The notes beneath the pieces were generated by a model, which was not told the DNA's origin, did not search any database, and saw nothing but the letters and a program-made list of their open reading frames with translations. Shown here piece by piece: positions 33,708 to 42,223 of a DNA stretch of 44,595 nt. Within the stretch, counting starts at the first letter, position 1. Every line of letters begins with the position of its first letter. This DNA is from Nonomuraea corallina (GTDB taxonomy: Bacteria; Actinomycetota; Actinomycetes; Streptosporangiales; Streptosporangiaceae), in the NCBI RefSeq assembly GCF_027620315.1, contig NZ_JAPNNL010000042.1:1-44595 (forward strand). The letters run 5' to 3'. Both the position numbers and the translations under genes were made by a program.

Positions 33708-33744
33708 CTGATACGCAGATCTGACATCTGTTTCATCGTATCAG
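33708..33744. promoter_or_regulatory. Inverted repeat CTGATACG-N21-CGTATCAG with an inner CAGAT-N5-ATCTG
   Basis: Two nested inverted repeats occupy the middle of the tetR-lcp intergenic region, about 57 bp before the first lcp start. This is the best candidate for the regulator binding site or a transcript leader hairpin. Confidence 0.45.
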
Positions 33745-33800
33745 GTACCTGCTCTCGGATCTCTCGAAGCGGCTCCCCGACCAGGAGGAGGAACGACAGC

Positions 33801-35015
33801 ATGGACAAGCCCACCAGACGCAACCTGCTGAAGGCAGGCGGCGCGCTCGGCGCGCTCGGCGCGCTGAGCGCCGCGACCCCGGCGTACGCGTGGACCTGGT
33901 CGCCCAAGGGCTCGGTGGCGGGCACGGGCGTCGGCGCCGACCCGCGATGGGTGTGGGACGCGGAAGCGGACCCGCTGGTCGCCTCGCTGCTCGACCGCGG
34001 CGACGTGCCGATGGTCAACCAGCTCTTACGGAACTGGACCAAGAACGGCCAGCCGCTGCCCACCGGGCTCCCGGCGGACCTGCGGGCGTTCATGGAGAGC
34101 GCCCGGCAGCTTCCGGCGTGGACCGACCACGGCAAGCTCGCGACCTCGTTCAGGTTCACCGAGAAGCGGGGACTCTACCTCGGCGTCCTGTACGGGATGG
34201 CCAGCGGCATGATGAGCACGGTCATCCCCAGGGAGGCCCGCGCCGTCTACTACTCGCAGGGTGGCGCGGACATGAAGGACCGCATCACCAAGACCGCCAA
34301 GCTCGGTTACGACATCATGACGCGCAACGCCTTCGATCCCGACGGCGAGATGATCGTGACCTGCGTGAAGACCCGGCTGGTGCACGCCGCGGTGCGGCAC
34401 CTGCTGCCGCAGTCCCCGCACTGGCCCCCGGTCGCCGACGAGGAGATCCCGATCAGCCAGGCGGACATGATGGTCACCTGGCACAGCCTGGGCACGACCG
34501 TCATGCAGAAGATGGTCGACTGGCGGGTGCCGATCCCCTCCTCGGAGTCCACGGCCTTCCTGCACTCGTGGCAGGTGACCGCGCACATGCTCGGCATCAG
34601 GGACGAGTACATCCCCGCGTCGTGGGCGCAGGCGAACTCCCAGGCGGAGCAGGTTCTGACCCCGATCCTGGCGCCGACCCCCGAGGGCATCAAGCTGGCC
34701 GACATCCTGCTCAACCTCGGCGCCTCGGTCGACGGCGCCATCCTGTCCAAGCCGATCCTCGGCGCCTTCACCCGCTACGTGCTCGGCGACCAGATCGCCG
34801 GCTGGCTGAAGATCCCGAGGGAGCCCGTCTGGGACTCGCTGCTCCGGGTGTCCTGGCGGCCGTTCATCGCCATCCGCGAAGGTCTGCTCAACCTCCCGCT
34901 GGCGCCGGAGACGTACTGGCTCTTCGACGAGTTCCTGCGCAAGGCGACCCTGCTCTTCCTGTCCGAAGCGAAGCCGATCAGGATCGAGATCCCGGAGACC
35001 AACCGGCCGTCCTGA
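33801..35015 (+). CDS. lcp: Latex clearing protein (rubber oxygenase), copy 1
   Basis: A 404-residue protein closely matching Lcp of Streptomyces sp. K30, a b-type haem dioxygenase that cleaves poly(cis-1,4-isoprene) into oligo-isoprenoids with aldehyde and ketone ends. The N-terminus is a Tat signal (TRRNLLKAGGALGALGAL, cleavage near AYA). The mature part starts WTWSPKGSVAGTG and ends IEIPETNRPS, like family members. Counterparts of K30 Glu148, Arg164, Lys167, Thr168 and haem ligand His198 are Glu145, Arg161, Lys164, Thr165 and His195, so it should be active. ATG 33801 has an AGGAGGAGGAA ribosome site. It is the first gene of the lcp-lcp-molybdenum hydroxylase operon. Confidence 0.95.
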   Translation: MDKPTRRNLLKAGGALGALGALSAATPAYAWTWSPKGSVAGTGVGADPRWVWDAEADPLVASLLDRGDVPMVNQLLRNWTKNGQPLPTGLPADLRAFMESARQLPAWTDHGKLATSFRFTEKRGLYLGVLYGMASGMMSTVIPREARAVYYSQGGADMKDRITKTAKLGYDIMTRNAFDPDGEMIVTCVKTRLVHAAVRHLLPQSPHWPPVADEEIPISQADMMVTWHSLGTTVMQKMVDWRVPIPSSESTAFLHSWQVTAHMLGIRDEYIPASWAQANSQAEQVLTPILAPTPEGIKLADILLNLGASVDGAILSKPILGAFTRYVLGDQIAGWLKIPREPVWDSLLRVSWRPFIAIREGLLNLPLAPETYWLFDEFLRKATLLFLSEAKPIRIEIPETNRPS

Positions 35016-35056
35016 TCGACCACGTCCATCCGCCGCACGGAGAGGAGTACGGGCGA

Positions 35057-36274
35057 ATGACGGAACTGAGCAGGCGCAAAATCCTGATCTCGGGCGGAGC
35101 GCTGGGAGCGCTCGGCGCGCTCGGGATCACCGCTCCAGCGCAGGCGCGGGTCCAGGACTGGCCCTGGTCGCCCCGCGACTCGGTCGCGGGCTCCGGTACC
35201 GGCGCCGACCCGCGGTGGGTATGGGACGAGGAGGCCGACCCGCTGGTCGCCTCCCTGATCGAGCGCGGCGACGTGCCCGAGGTCAACCGCCTGCTGTGGG
35301 ACTGGAACCGCAACGACCAGCCGCTGCCCGAGGGCCTGCCGGCCGACCTGCGCGACTTCATGGAGCGCGCCCGTCAGCTGCCGTCGTGGGCGGACCGGGG
35401 CAAGCTGGAGACCGCGGCCACGTTCAACAAGTCCAGAGGGCTGTACCTCAACCTGCTCAACGGCGTGGGCGGCGGCATGCTGAGCACCGCCATCCCCAAG
35501 GAGGCGCGGGCGGTCTACTACTCCAAGGGCGGCGCGGACATGGAGGACCGCGTCGCCAAGACCAGCATCCTGGGGTTCGCCATCGGCGCGCTGAACGCCT
35601 ACCGGCCGGACGGCTCGTGCGTGGTCGAGGCGGTGAAGACCCGGCTGGTGCACGCCGCCGTACGGCACCTGCTGCAGCAGGTGCCCCACTGGCCGTACGG
35701 CATCCCGATCAGCCAGGAGGACATGCTGGTCACCTGGCACACCCTGCCGACCTTCGCCATGCGCAAGATGCTCGAATGGAAGGTCCCGATCAGCGCCGCC
35801 GACTCCGCCGCGTACCTGCACGTGTGGCAGGTGACCGCGCACCTGCTCGGCATCAAGGACGAGTACATCCCCGCCACCTGGGAGGCCGCCAACGCGCAGT
35901 CGGACCTGGTGCTGCCGCGCAACATGGGGCCGACGCCCGAGGGCGTGGCGCTGACCGACATCCTGCTGGACCAGCTCGCCGAGCAGACCAGCCCGGCCAG
36001 CGTCAGCCGGCCCCTCTGCAACGCGCTCGCCAGGTATCTGGTCGGCGACCAGGTGGCCGACTGGAACGGGATCCCGCGCGAGCCGGTGTGGGACCCGCTG
36101 ATCCGCTCCGCGTGGCCCGCGCTGGTCAGGTTCCGTGAGGGGCTCATCCCGCTGCCGCTGGTGCCCCAGATCGCCTGGGTCATCGACGAGGCGATCCGGC
36201 GGTACATCATGTGGTTCCTCACCAAGGGCGAGGAAACCAAGATCGAAATTCCGACCACCAACCGCCCGAGCTGA
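35057..36274 (+). CDS. lcp: Latex clearing protein (rubber oxygenase), copy 2
   Basis: A 405-residue paralogue of the preceding gene with its own Tat signal (LSRRKILISGGALGALGALG). The catalytic set is complete: Glu149, Arg165, Lys168, Thr169 and haem-ligand His199. The text around it (IPKEARAVYYSKGGADMEDRVAKT, VKTRLVHAAVRHL) follows the family. It differs from copy 1 in several segments, for example LNLLNGVGGGML against LGVLYGMASGMM, which line the region near the channel in the family and may shift product size or activity. GAGGAG lies upstream, and a short 41-bp gap separates the two genes. Confidence 0.95.
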   Translation: MTELSRRKILISGGALGALGALGITAPAQARVQDWPWSPRDSVAGSGTGADPRWVWDEEADPLVASLIERGDVPEVNRLLWDWNRNDQPLPEGLPADLRDFMERARQLPSWADRGKLETAATFNKSRGLYLNLLNGVGGGMLSTAIPKEARAVYYSKGGADMEDRVAKTSILGFAIGALNAYRPDGSCVVEAVKTRLVHAAVRHLLQQVPHWPYGIPISQEDMLVTWHTLPTFAMRKMLEWKVPISAADSAAYLHVWQVTAHLLGIKDEYIPATWEAANAQSDLVLPRNMGPTPEGVALTDILLDQLAEQTSPASVSRPLCNALARYLVGDQVADWNGIPREPVWDPLIRSAWPALVRFREGLIPLPLVPQIAWVIDEAIRRYIMWFLTKGEETKIEIPTTNRPS

Positions 36275-36282
36275 GGAAGACG

Positions 36283-38577
36283 ATGACGGGTTCCACCGGC
36301 GAGGCGCCGGACAGAGGCATCGGCCGGCGGCGGTTCCTCGGGTACGTGCTCGCGGCCCCCACCCTGGTGGCCGCGGCCGAACTCGCCCCGGCGCCGGCCG
36401 CCGCCGCCCCGCTGCCCTCGGCGGAGCTGACCGAGCTGCTCGACCTCAACGACCTGATGACGGCGGCGGCGCTGCCGACCGCGAACCTCATCGCGGTCGA
36501 GGTCCGGCAGGACGGCACGGTCGCGTTCGCGCTGCCCCGGGCCGAGGTCGGCCAGGGCATCACCACCTCGACGGCCATGCTGATCGCCGAGGAGCTGTCC
36601 GTGCCGCTGGACCGGGTGCGCGTCACGCTGGCCGACGCCCGGCCCGAGCTGGTGTTCAACCAGCTCACCGGCGGCTCGAACACCACCATCGCCACCTACG
36701 GCCCGATCCGGGTCGCCGCGGCCATCGCCAGGCAGCGCCTGCTGACGACCGCGGCGGCCGAGCTCCGCACCGACGTCGCCGCCCTGACGATCGAGAACGG
36801 GACGGTCAGGGACCGCTCCGGCCGGAGCCTCGACATCGGCGCGCTCGCGGTGAAGGCCGCGAGCGCGCGGACCGAGCGGGTCTCGGTGGAGCTCGCGCCC
36901 CGGTCGGCCTTCACCGTCATCGGCAGGCCGCACAGCCGGATCGACGCCCTGGACGCGGTGACCGGGCGCAAGAAGTTCACCATGGACCTCGACGTGCCGG
37001 ACGCCAAGCCGACGATGGTGTGCCGCCCGCCGACCATCAACGGCACGGTCCGGTCGGTGGCCAACCTCGCCGAGGTCCGCGCCATGCCCGGCGTCACCAA
37101 CGTGGTGACGATCGCCACCGGGGTCGCGGTCCGCGCCGAGACCTTCGGCCAGTGCGTCGACGCCGTGCGCGCGCTGCGGGTCACCTGGGGGCCGGGCACC
37201 GCGCAGGGCAAGTCCGACGCGAGCGTGCTGCGGGAGCTGGCGGCGGCGGAGCTGCCGATGGGGCTCAGGCCGCCGACCCCGGTGGTCGAAGGCGCGTTCA
37301 CCTTCCACTTCCGCAGCAACAGCGCGCTCGAACCCAACTGCGCGATCGCCGACGTGCGGGCCGACCGCGCCGAGATCTGGTCGTCGCTCAAATCGCCGAT
37401 CGTCGCCCAGCAGGCCATCGCCGCCAAGCTCAGGCTGCCGGTGAGCAAGGTCACCGTGCACGTCACCGAGGGCGGCGGCTCCTTCGGGCGCAAGCTGTTC
37501 TTCGACGCCGCGCTGGAGGCGGCCGAGGTCTCCCAGAAGATCGGCAAGCCGGTCAAGCTCATGTGGCACCGCGCCGACGACTCCCGCCAGGGCCGCACCC
37601 ACCCGATGGCCACCTCGCGGGTGCGCGTGTCGTACCTCGGCGACACCGTGCTGAGCTACAAGCAGCGGCACACGAGCGTGTCCACGGACCTCGGCCACGG
37701 GCTCGGCGAGATCATCACCGCCCTGGCGGCGCGACTCCCGGTGGGCGACATGGGGTTCGCGCAGACGTTCTTCCATCTCAGCCAGACGATGTCCTACCGG
37801 TTCGGGGTCAGCAGCCAGCTGCTCAACGAGACCGACAAGGACTTCAACACCGGCAGCATGCGCAACGTCTACTCGCCGGACGTCACCTGCGCCCGCGAGC
37901 TCATCGTCGACCAGCTCGCCGGGCGGATGGGCAAGGACCCCTACCGGTTCCGGCGCGACTTCCTGCGGGACGACCGCTCCCGCGCGGTGCTGCAGAAGGT
38001 GGCCGAGGCCGGCGGCTGGGGCCGGTCGATGGCCGCGGGCACGGCCCAGGGCATCGCCTTCCACGCCGAGTACAAGTCCGTCAGCGCCGCGCTGGTGGAG
38101 ATCGACTGCCGGCCCGCGACCGTCAACCGGCCCATCCGCGACGGCGTGACCGGCCCGCGCGTGACCAGGGTGGTGTTCGCCGTGGACGTCGGCCTCGCCG
38201 TGAACCCGCGGGGCCTGGAGGCGCAGATGATGGGCGGGATCATGGACGGCATCGCGCTGGCCCTGACCTCCAGCCTGCACCTGCGCGACGGCTACTTCCT
38301 GGAGGCGAGCTGGGACAACTACTTCTACACCCGCCAGTGGAACACCCCGCCCGACCTGCAGGTCATCGTCATGCCGAGCACGTCGGACGAGCCCGGCGGC
38401 GCGGGCGAGCTGGCCGTCGCCGCGTCGATGGCCGCGGTCGCCTGCGCGTACGGCCGCGCGACCGGGACGATGCCGACCAGCTTCCCGATCAACCACGGGA
38501 CGCTCTCCTTCACCCCCAAGCCCACCGTCCCGCCGATCCCCCCGTCGCCTGCCGACGGCCTCGACCACGCCCGCTGA
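36283..38577 (+). CDS. Tat-exported molybdenum hydroxylase, large subunit
   Basis: A 764-residue protein of the xanthine oxidase/IorB-like family. A Tat signal (IGRRRFLGYVLAAPTLVAAAE) precedes molybdopterin-binding segments. Visible motifs include EVGQGITTSTAMLIAEEL, the FRSNSALEPNCAI loop, GGGSFGRKLFFDAA and the catalytic glutamate in PGGAGELAVA (Glu709). It follows lcp by only 8 bp. In Streptomyces sp. K30 the lcp gene is likewise followed by oxiA/oxiB, a heterodimeric molybdenum hydroxylase that oxidises the aldehydes from rubber cleavage to acids; that role is inferred here. A 12-bp GC-rich unit repeats three times behind the stop (38584-38616). Confidence 0.92.
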   Translation: MTGSTGEAPDRGIGRRRFLGYVLAAPTLVAAAELAPAPAAAAPLPSAELTELLDLNDLMTAAALPTANLIAVEVRQDGTVAFALPRAEVGQGITTSTAMLIAEELSVPLDRVRVTLADARPELVFNQLTGGSNTTIATYGPIRVAAAIARQRLLTTAAAELRTDVAALTIENGTVRDRSGRSLDIGALAVKAASARTERVSVELAPRSAFTVIGRPHSRIDALDAVTGRKKFTMDLDVPDAKPTMVCRPPTINGTVRSVANLAEVRAMPGVTNVVTIATGVAVRAETFGQCVDAVRALRVTWGPGTAQGKSDASVLRELAAAELPMGLRPPTPVVEGAFTFHFRSNSALEPNCAIADVRADRAEIWSSLKSPIVAQQAIAAKLRLPVSKVTVHVTEGGGSFGRKLFFDAALEAAEVSQKIGKPVKLMWHRADDSRQGRTHPMATSRVRVSYLGDTVLSYKQRHTSVSTDLGHGLGEIITALAARLPVGDMGFAQTFFHLSQTMSYRFGVSSQLLNETDKDFNTGSMRNVYSPDVTCARELIVDQLAGRMGKDPYRFRRDFLRDDRSRAVLQKVAEAGGWGRSMAAGTAQGIAFHAEYKSVSAALVEIDCRPATVNRPIRDGVTGPRVTRVVFAVDVGLAVNPRGLEAQMMGGIMDGIALALTSSLHLRDGYFLEASWDNYFYTRQWNTPPDLQVIVMPSTSDEPGGAGELAVAASMAAVACAYGRATGTMPTSFPINHGTLSFTPKPTVPPIPPSPADGLDHAR

Positions 38578-38631
38578 CACCCCGCCGCGCCCAGCCCCGC
38601 GCCCAGCCCCGCGCCCAGCAAGGAGATCCGA

Positions 38632-39108
38632 GTGCCCGAGCACACGTTCCGCGTCAACGGCGAGCAAGTGACCGTCAACGTCCCCGGCGACGTGCGCCTG
38701 CTGTGGGTCCTGCGCGACCTGCTCGGCATCACCGGGCCGAAGTACGGCTGCGGCATCAACGTCTGCAAGGCCTGCACCAGCCACCTGAACGGCAAGGCGG
38801 TCAACCCGTGCGCCATCCCCGTCGAGGCTCTTGAGCCGACCGACGAGGTGACGACCATCGAAGGGCTGGCGGCCACGGTCGGCGAGGACCTGCACCCGAT
38901 GCAGCGGGCCTGGCTGGAGTACGACGTCGCCCAGTGCGGCTACTGCCAGCCCGGCCAGATCATGGCCGCGGTGGCGCTGGTCCGCCGGGTCGCCGCCGAG
39001 GGCCGCGCGATCACGGAGGAGGATCTCGACGGCCTGCGCAACATCTGCCGGTGCGGCACCTACGTCCGCATCCGCGAGGCCATCAGAGCCGGCGCCGAGG
39101 ACATGTGA
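38632..39108 (+). CDS. Molybdenum hydroxylase small [2Fe-2S] subunit
   Basis: A 158-residue iron-sulfur subunit. An N-terminal ferredoxin-like cluster uses Cys40, Cys45, Cys48 and Cys60 (CGINVCKAC); a helical second cluster uses Cys102, Cys105, Cys139 and Cys141 ([15 protein letters not shown]). The GTG start has AAGGAGA upstream. It has no signal peptide, so it is probably exported together with the Tat-signal-bearing large subunit after assembly in the cytosol. The complex would pass electrons from aldehyde oxidation to a carrier not encoded here. Confidence 0.94.
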   Translation: MPEHTFRVNGEQVTVNVPGDVRLLWVLRDLLGITGPKYGCGINVCKACTSHLNGKAVNPCAIPVEALEPTDEVTTIEGLAATVGEDLHPMQRAWLEYDVAQCGYCQPGQIMAAVALVRRVAAEGRAITEEDLDGLRNICRCGTYVRIREAIRAGAEDM

Positions 39109-39175
39109 GGCCGTGCCCCCCGGCGGGGGCACGGCGTCCTCGTGGGCTATTTTCATGTAAACCTAGTAGGGAATA

Positions 39176-39204
39176 TTGACTTTCCCCTGACCGGGACCTA
39201 ACGT
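39176..39204 (+). promoter_or_regulatory. Promoter of the leader peptide/sulfur operon
   Basis: TTGACT (39176-39181), a 17-bp spacer and TAACGT (39199-39204) form a near-consensus promoter. The start would fall about at the leader ATG (39212), giving a leaderless or almost leaderless transcript. A small palindrome, CCTA-G-TAGG (39162-39170), lies just upstream of -35 and may bind a regulator. Confidence 0.65.
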
Positions 39205-39211
39205 CGAAGGC

Positions 39212-39286
39212 ATGAGGCAGGGTCTCCTCCTGACCAGGCGCTCCCACGTGGACTTCTGCCACGTCGCCAGCGCGCAGTGTCGTTGA
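39212..39286 (+). CDS. Putative sulfur-type leader peptide (24 aa)
   Basis: A 24-residue frame, MRQGLLLTRR then SHVDFCHVASAQCR. It has the LLT-R-R-x-HVD-x-x-x-VAS-A-x-C-R pattern of the small leader peptides found upstream of sulfur assimilation and sulfonate/flavin monooxygenase operons in actinomycetes. Two cysteines, one next to the C-terminus, could let ribosome stalling report low cysteine. It lies just behind a strong promoter and 143 bp before the flavin reductase. The downstream leader contains GCGCCCC-N13-GGGGCGC (39368-39394) and GGAGCTCC over the next ribosome site, possible switching structures. Confidence 0.75.
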   Translation: MRQGLLLTRRSHVDFCHVASAQCR

Positions 39287-39429
39287 TCACGCATCCGTAG
39301 CCGACCTTCCGTGCTCACGGCGCGGCCGAAGCCGCCCGCGCCCTCCGTCGACGACGTCTCTTCAGCCGCGCCCCCGGGCTCCCCGCCGGGGCGCCGCGCG
39401 AGCATGCCTTTCTCCCGTGAGGAGCTCCT

Positions 39430-39978
39430 GTGACCGTTTCACCCGTGGCCGCTTCACCCATGACCGTTTCACCCGTGACCGCCGGGCAGGCCGTGGATGC
39501 CGGCCGGTTCAGGCGGGCGCTGGCCGTGCACGCCAGCGGCGTCGTGGTCATCACCGCCCAGAACGACGGCGTCCCCGTCGGGCTCACCGCCACCTCCTTC
39601 TCCTCCGTCAGCCTCGAACCGCCCCTGGTCTCCTTCTACGTGGACCGTTCCTCCACCACCTGGCCCCGGCTCGGCGCCGCCGACCACTTCGCGGTCAACA
39701 TCCTGGCCAGCGACCAGGCCGACCTGGCGGCCCGGTTCGCCCGCAAGAGCGCCGACCGCTTCGCCGAGCCCACCCGCTGGCGGCCGGGCCCGCTGGGCGC
39801 GCCGCTGCTGCAGGGCGTCTCCGCGCACCTGATCTGCCTGCCCTACGAACGCGCCGAGGTCGGGGACCACGTGCTGGTCGTCGGCCTGGTCACCGAGGCC
39901 GACGTGCACCGCTCCGGCCGCCCGCTCCTCTACCACCAGGGCCGCTTCGGCCGCTTCCTGGCCCACCCCGACGCCTGA
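39430..39978 (+). CDS. Flavin reductase (HpaC/RutF-like)
   Basis: A 182-residue FMN-binding split-barrel protein. Typical segments are FRRALAVHASGVVVITAQ, GLTATSFSSVSLEPPLVSFYVD and FAVNILASDQADLAARFA, with a late YHQGRFGRF. It should supply reduced FMN to the two-component monooxygenases downstream. The extreme N-terminus contains a 17-bp direct repeat (39431-39447 and 39461-39477) coding TVSPV twice; the second copy begins with ATG 39460, which could be the true start. First enzyme gene after the leader peptide. Confidence 0.92.
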   Translation: MTVSPVAASPMTVSPVTAGQAVDAGRFRRALAVHASGVVVITAQNDGVPVGLTATSFSSVSLEPPLVSFYVDRSSTTWPRLGAADHFAVNILASDQADLAARFARKSADRFAEPTRWRPGPLGAPLLQGVSAHLICLPYERAEVGDHVLVVGLVTEADVHRSGRPLLYHQGRFGRFLAHPDA

Positions 39979-39995
39979 ACCCCTGGAGAACTCCT

Positions 39996-40907
39996 GTGCC
40001 CACACCCACCAGGACGCGGGCCTACGCGAGCCCCGTCGACCACGTCGCCTACGGCCACTACGGCCCGGGCCGCCTGCACCTGTCACCCCAGTGGAACCGC
40101 CCGCTCTACCCGTTCCAGGGCCGGATCAGCGCCGACGGCTCCACCGGCTTCCGCGCCGAGCCCGGCCGCTACCACCTCTACGTCTCCTGGGTCTGCCCGT
40201 ACGCCCACCGCGCCGCGATCGTCCGCAAGCTCAAGGGCCTGGAGGGGGTGATCTCGCTGTCGTACGTGGACGACGAGCGCGACGGGCGCGGCTGGGCGTT
40301 CCGTGAGCGCCGCGGCGCCGACCCGGTCAACGGCTTCACCCTGCTGGAGGAGGCGTACGAGGCCACCGAGAAGGGCTACGGCGGCCACATCTCGGTCCCG
40401 GTGCTCTGGGACCGGCGCACCGGCGCGATCGTCAGCAACCACTTCCCCGAGCTCACGATCGACCTGGCCACCCAGTTCGAGCAGTGGGCGCGGAGCGACG
40501 CCGACCTCTACCCGGACGCGCTCCGCCCGGAGATCAACAAGCTCAACGCCTGGATCTACCACGACGTCAACACCGGCGTCACCCGGGCCGTCCACGCCGC
40601 CACCGAGGCCGACAGGGAACGGGAACGGCGGGTGGTCGTCGCGGCGCTGGAACGGCTGGACGCCCTGCTGTCGGACCGGCGCTTCCTGACCGGCGACACG
40701 GTCACCGAGGCCGACGTGCGGCTGTGGGTGACGCTGGCCAGGTTCGACCGCGAGCACAACCGCGGCCACCTGATCAGCGAACGGGACCTGGCCGGCTTCG
40801 AGCACCTCTGGGCCTACGCCCGCGACCTGTACCGGCGCCCGGCCTTCCGGGAGACGACCGAGGGCCTGCCCGCGGTCTGGGACGAGCCGCACGGGCGGGA
40901 CCGATGA
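39996..40907 (+). CDS. Glutathionyl-hydroquinone reductase-like protein (Xi-class GST, YqjG/ECM4)
   Basis: A 303-residue protein with a thioredoxin-like N-half containing the catalytic Cys67 in SWVCPYAHR. A helical GST C-terminal domain follows (FLTGDTVTEADVRLWVTLARFD). The start region with YPFQGRISADGSTGFRAEPGRYHLY and the NHFPELTIDL segment match glutathionyl-hydroquinone reductases. Actinomycetes use mycothiol, so the thiol partner probably differs. GGAGAA precedes GTG 39996, and the stop overlaps the next ATG. In a sulfur-starvation operon it might release thiol from conjugates, which is an inference. Confidence 0.9.
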   Translation: MPTPTRTRAYASPVDHVAYGHYGPGRLHLSPQWNRPLYPFQGRISADGSTGFRAEPGRYHLYVSWVCPYAHRAAIVRKLKGLEGVISLSYVDDERDGRGWAFRERRGADPVNGFTLLEEAYEATEKGYGGHISVPVLWDRRTGAIVSNHFPELTIDLATQFEQWARSDADLYPDALRPEINKLNAWIYHDVNTGVTRAVHAATEADRERERRVVVAALERLDALLSDRRFLTGDTVTEADVRLWVTLARFDREHNRGHLISERDLAGFEHLWAYARDLYRRPAFRETTEGLPAVWDEPHGRDR

Positions 40908-42223
40908 GCCGCAAACGGGTTCACCTCGCGGCCCACTTCCCCGGCGTGAACAACACCACCGTCTGGACCGACCCCCGCTCCGGCAGCCAGATCGACTTCG
41001 CCTCGTTCGTCCACCTCGCCAAGACGGCCGAGCGCGGCAAGCTCGACTTCTTCTTCCTGGCCGAGGGCTTACGGCTGCGCGAGATCAAGGGCCGCGTCCA
41101 CGACCTGGACGTGGTGGGCCGGCCCGAGTCGCTCACCGTGCTCAGCGCCCTGGCCGCGGTCACCGACCGGCTCGGCCTGGCCGCGACCGTGAACACCACC
41201 TTCAACGAGCCGTACGAGCTGGCCCGGCGCCTGTCCACGCTGGACCACCTGAGCGGCGGCCGGGCCGGGTGGAACGTGGTGACCACGTCCGACGCCTTCA
41301 CCGGCGCGAACTTCCGCCGCGGCGGCTACCTCGACCGGGCCGACCGGTACGAGCGCGCGGCCGAGTTCGTGCGGCTGTCGCGGAAGCTGTGGGACTCCTG
41401 GCGGCCGGACGCGGTCGCCGCCGACCCCACGACCGGCACGTTCGTCCGGCCCGGAGCCGTCGGCCACGTCGAGCACCGGGGCGCGCACTTCTCCGTCGAG
41501 GGCCGGTTCACGCTGCCGCGCGGCCCGCAGGGCCATCCGGTGGTCATCCAGGCGGGGGAGTCCGACGAGGGCCGCGAGTTCGCCGCCGCCCACGCCGACG
41601 TGATCTTCAGCCCGCACGGCGGGCTGGAGGAGGGCAAGCGGTTCTACGCCGACGTCAAGCGCCGCCTGGCCCGGTACGGCCGCGCGCCGCACCAGCTCAA
41701 GATCATGCCGGCGGCCACGTTCGCGCTGGGCGACACCGCCGAGGAGGCCGCGGAGAACGCCGCCGTCATCCGCCGCCGGCAGGTCGGGCCGCAGACCGCG
41801 ATCGCCTTCCTGGAGCAGGTCTGGGGCCGCGACCTTTCCGGCCTCGACCCGGAGGGCCCGCTGCCCGACATCGAGCCGGACCTGTCGGAGGGCGTCTCCC
41901 AGGGCCGGGTGCCGATCAAGGACAGGGCCGCCGTCGCCGCCAAGTGGCGGGCGCTGGCCGAGGAGAAGGGCCTGTCGATCCGGGAGCTGGTCATCGAGGT
42001 GACCGGGCGGCAGACGTTCGTCGGCACCCCCGAGGGCGTGGCCCGGCAGATCGACGCGTACGTGCAGGCCGACGCCGCCGACGGGTTCGTCCTCGTGCCG
42101 CACCTGACGCCCGGCGGGCTGGACGAGTTCGTCGACCGCGTGGTGCCCCTGCTGCAGGAGCGCCGCGTCTTCCGCGCCGACTACACCGGCGCCACCCTCC
42201 GCGACCACCTGGAGCTCACATGA
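40904..42223 (+). CDS. FMNH2-dependent monooxygenase (NtaA/SnaA/DszA family)
   Basis: A 439-residue luciferase-like enzyme of the long NtaA/SnaA/DszA type. It begins RVHLAAHFPGVNNTTVW and has LDFFFLAEGL, the family region STLDHLSGGRAGWNVVTTSDAFTGANF, YERAAEFVRLSRKLWDSW and HRGAHFSVEGRFTLPRGPQGHPVVIQAG. Such enzymes use FMNH2 from a separate reductase to attack C-S, C-N or sulfone groups. The start overlaps the preceding stop (ATGA), and the flavin reductase is two genes upstream. The likely role is release of sulfur from an organic compound; substrate unknown. Confidence 0.92.
   Translation: MSRKRVHLAAHFPGVNNTTVWTDPRSGSQIDFASFVHLAKTAERGKLDFFFLAEGLRLREIKGRVHDLDVVGRPESLTVLSALAAVTDRLGLAATVNTTFNEPYELARRLSTLDHLSGGRAGWNVVTTSDAFTGANFRRGGYLDRADRYERAAEFVRLSRKLWDSWRPDAVAADPTTGTFVRPGAVGHVEHRGAHFSVEGRFTLPRGPQGHPVVIQAGESDEGREFAAAHADVIFSPHGGLEEGKRFYADVKRRLARYGRAPHQLKIMPAATFALGDTAEEAAENAAVIRRRQVGPQTAIAFLEQVWGRDLSGLDPEGPLPDIEPDLSEGVSQGRVPIKDRAAVAAKWRALAEEKGLSIRELVIEVTGRQTFVGTPEGVARQIDAYVQADAADGFVLVPHLTPGGLDEFVDRVVPLLQERRVFRADYTGATLRDHLELT

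Noticed and set aside
35102..35115. TGGGAGCGCTCGGC, resembling a CebR box
   Set aside because: Only one half-site is intact. It is explained by repeated GALGAL codons in the Tat signal of the second lcp gene.
38584..38616. Three copies of a 12-bp GC-rich unit between molybdenum hydroxylase subunits
   Set aside because: Too short and simple to be more than slippage in an intergenic spacer; mentioned with the gene but not listed as an element.
35599..39156. Open minus-strand frame of 1185 codons opposite the lcp2 and molybdenum hydroxylase genes
   Set aside because: It is the mirror of GC-rich coding sequence: rich in His, Arg, Gly and Val with no domain, while the plus strand encodes clear conserved enzymes.
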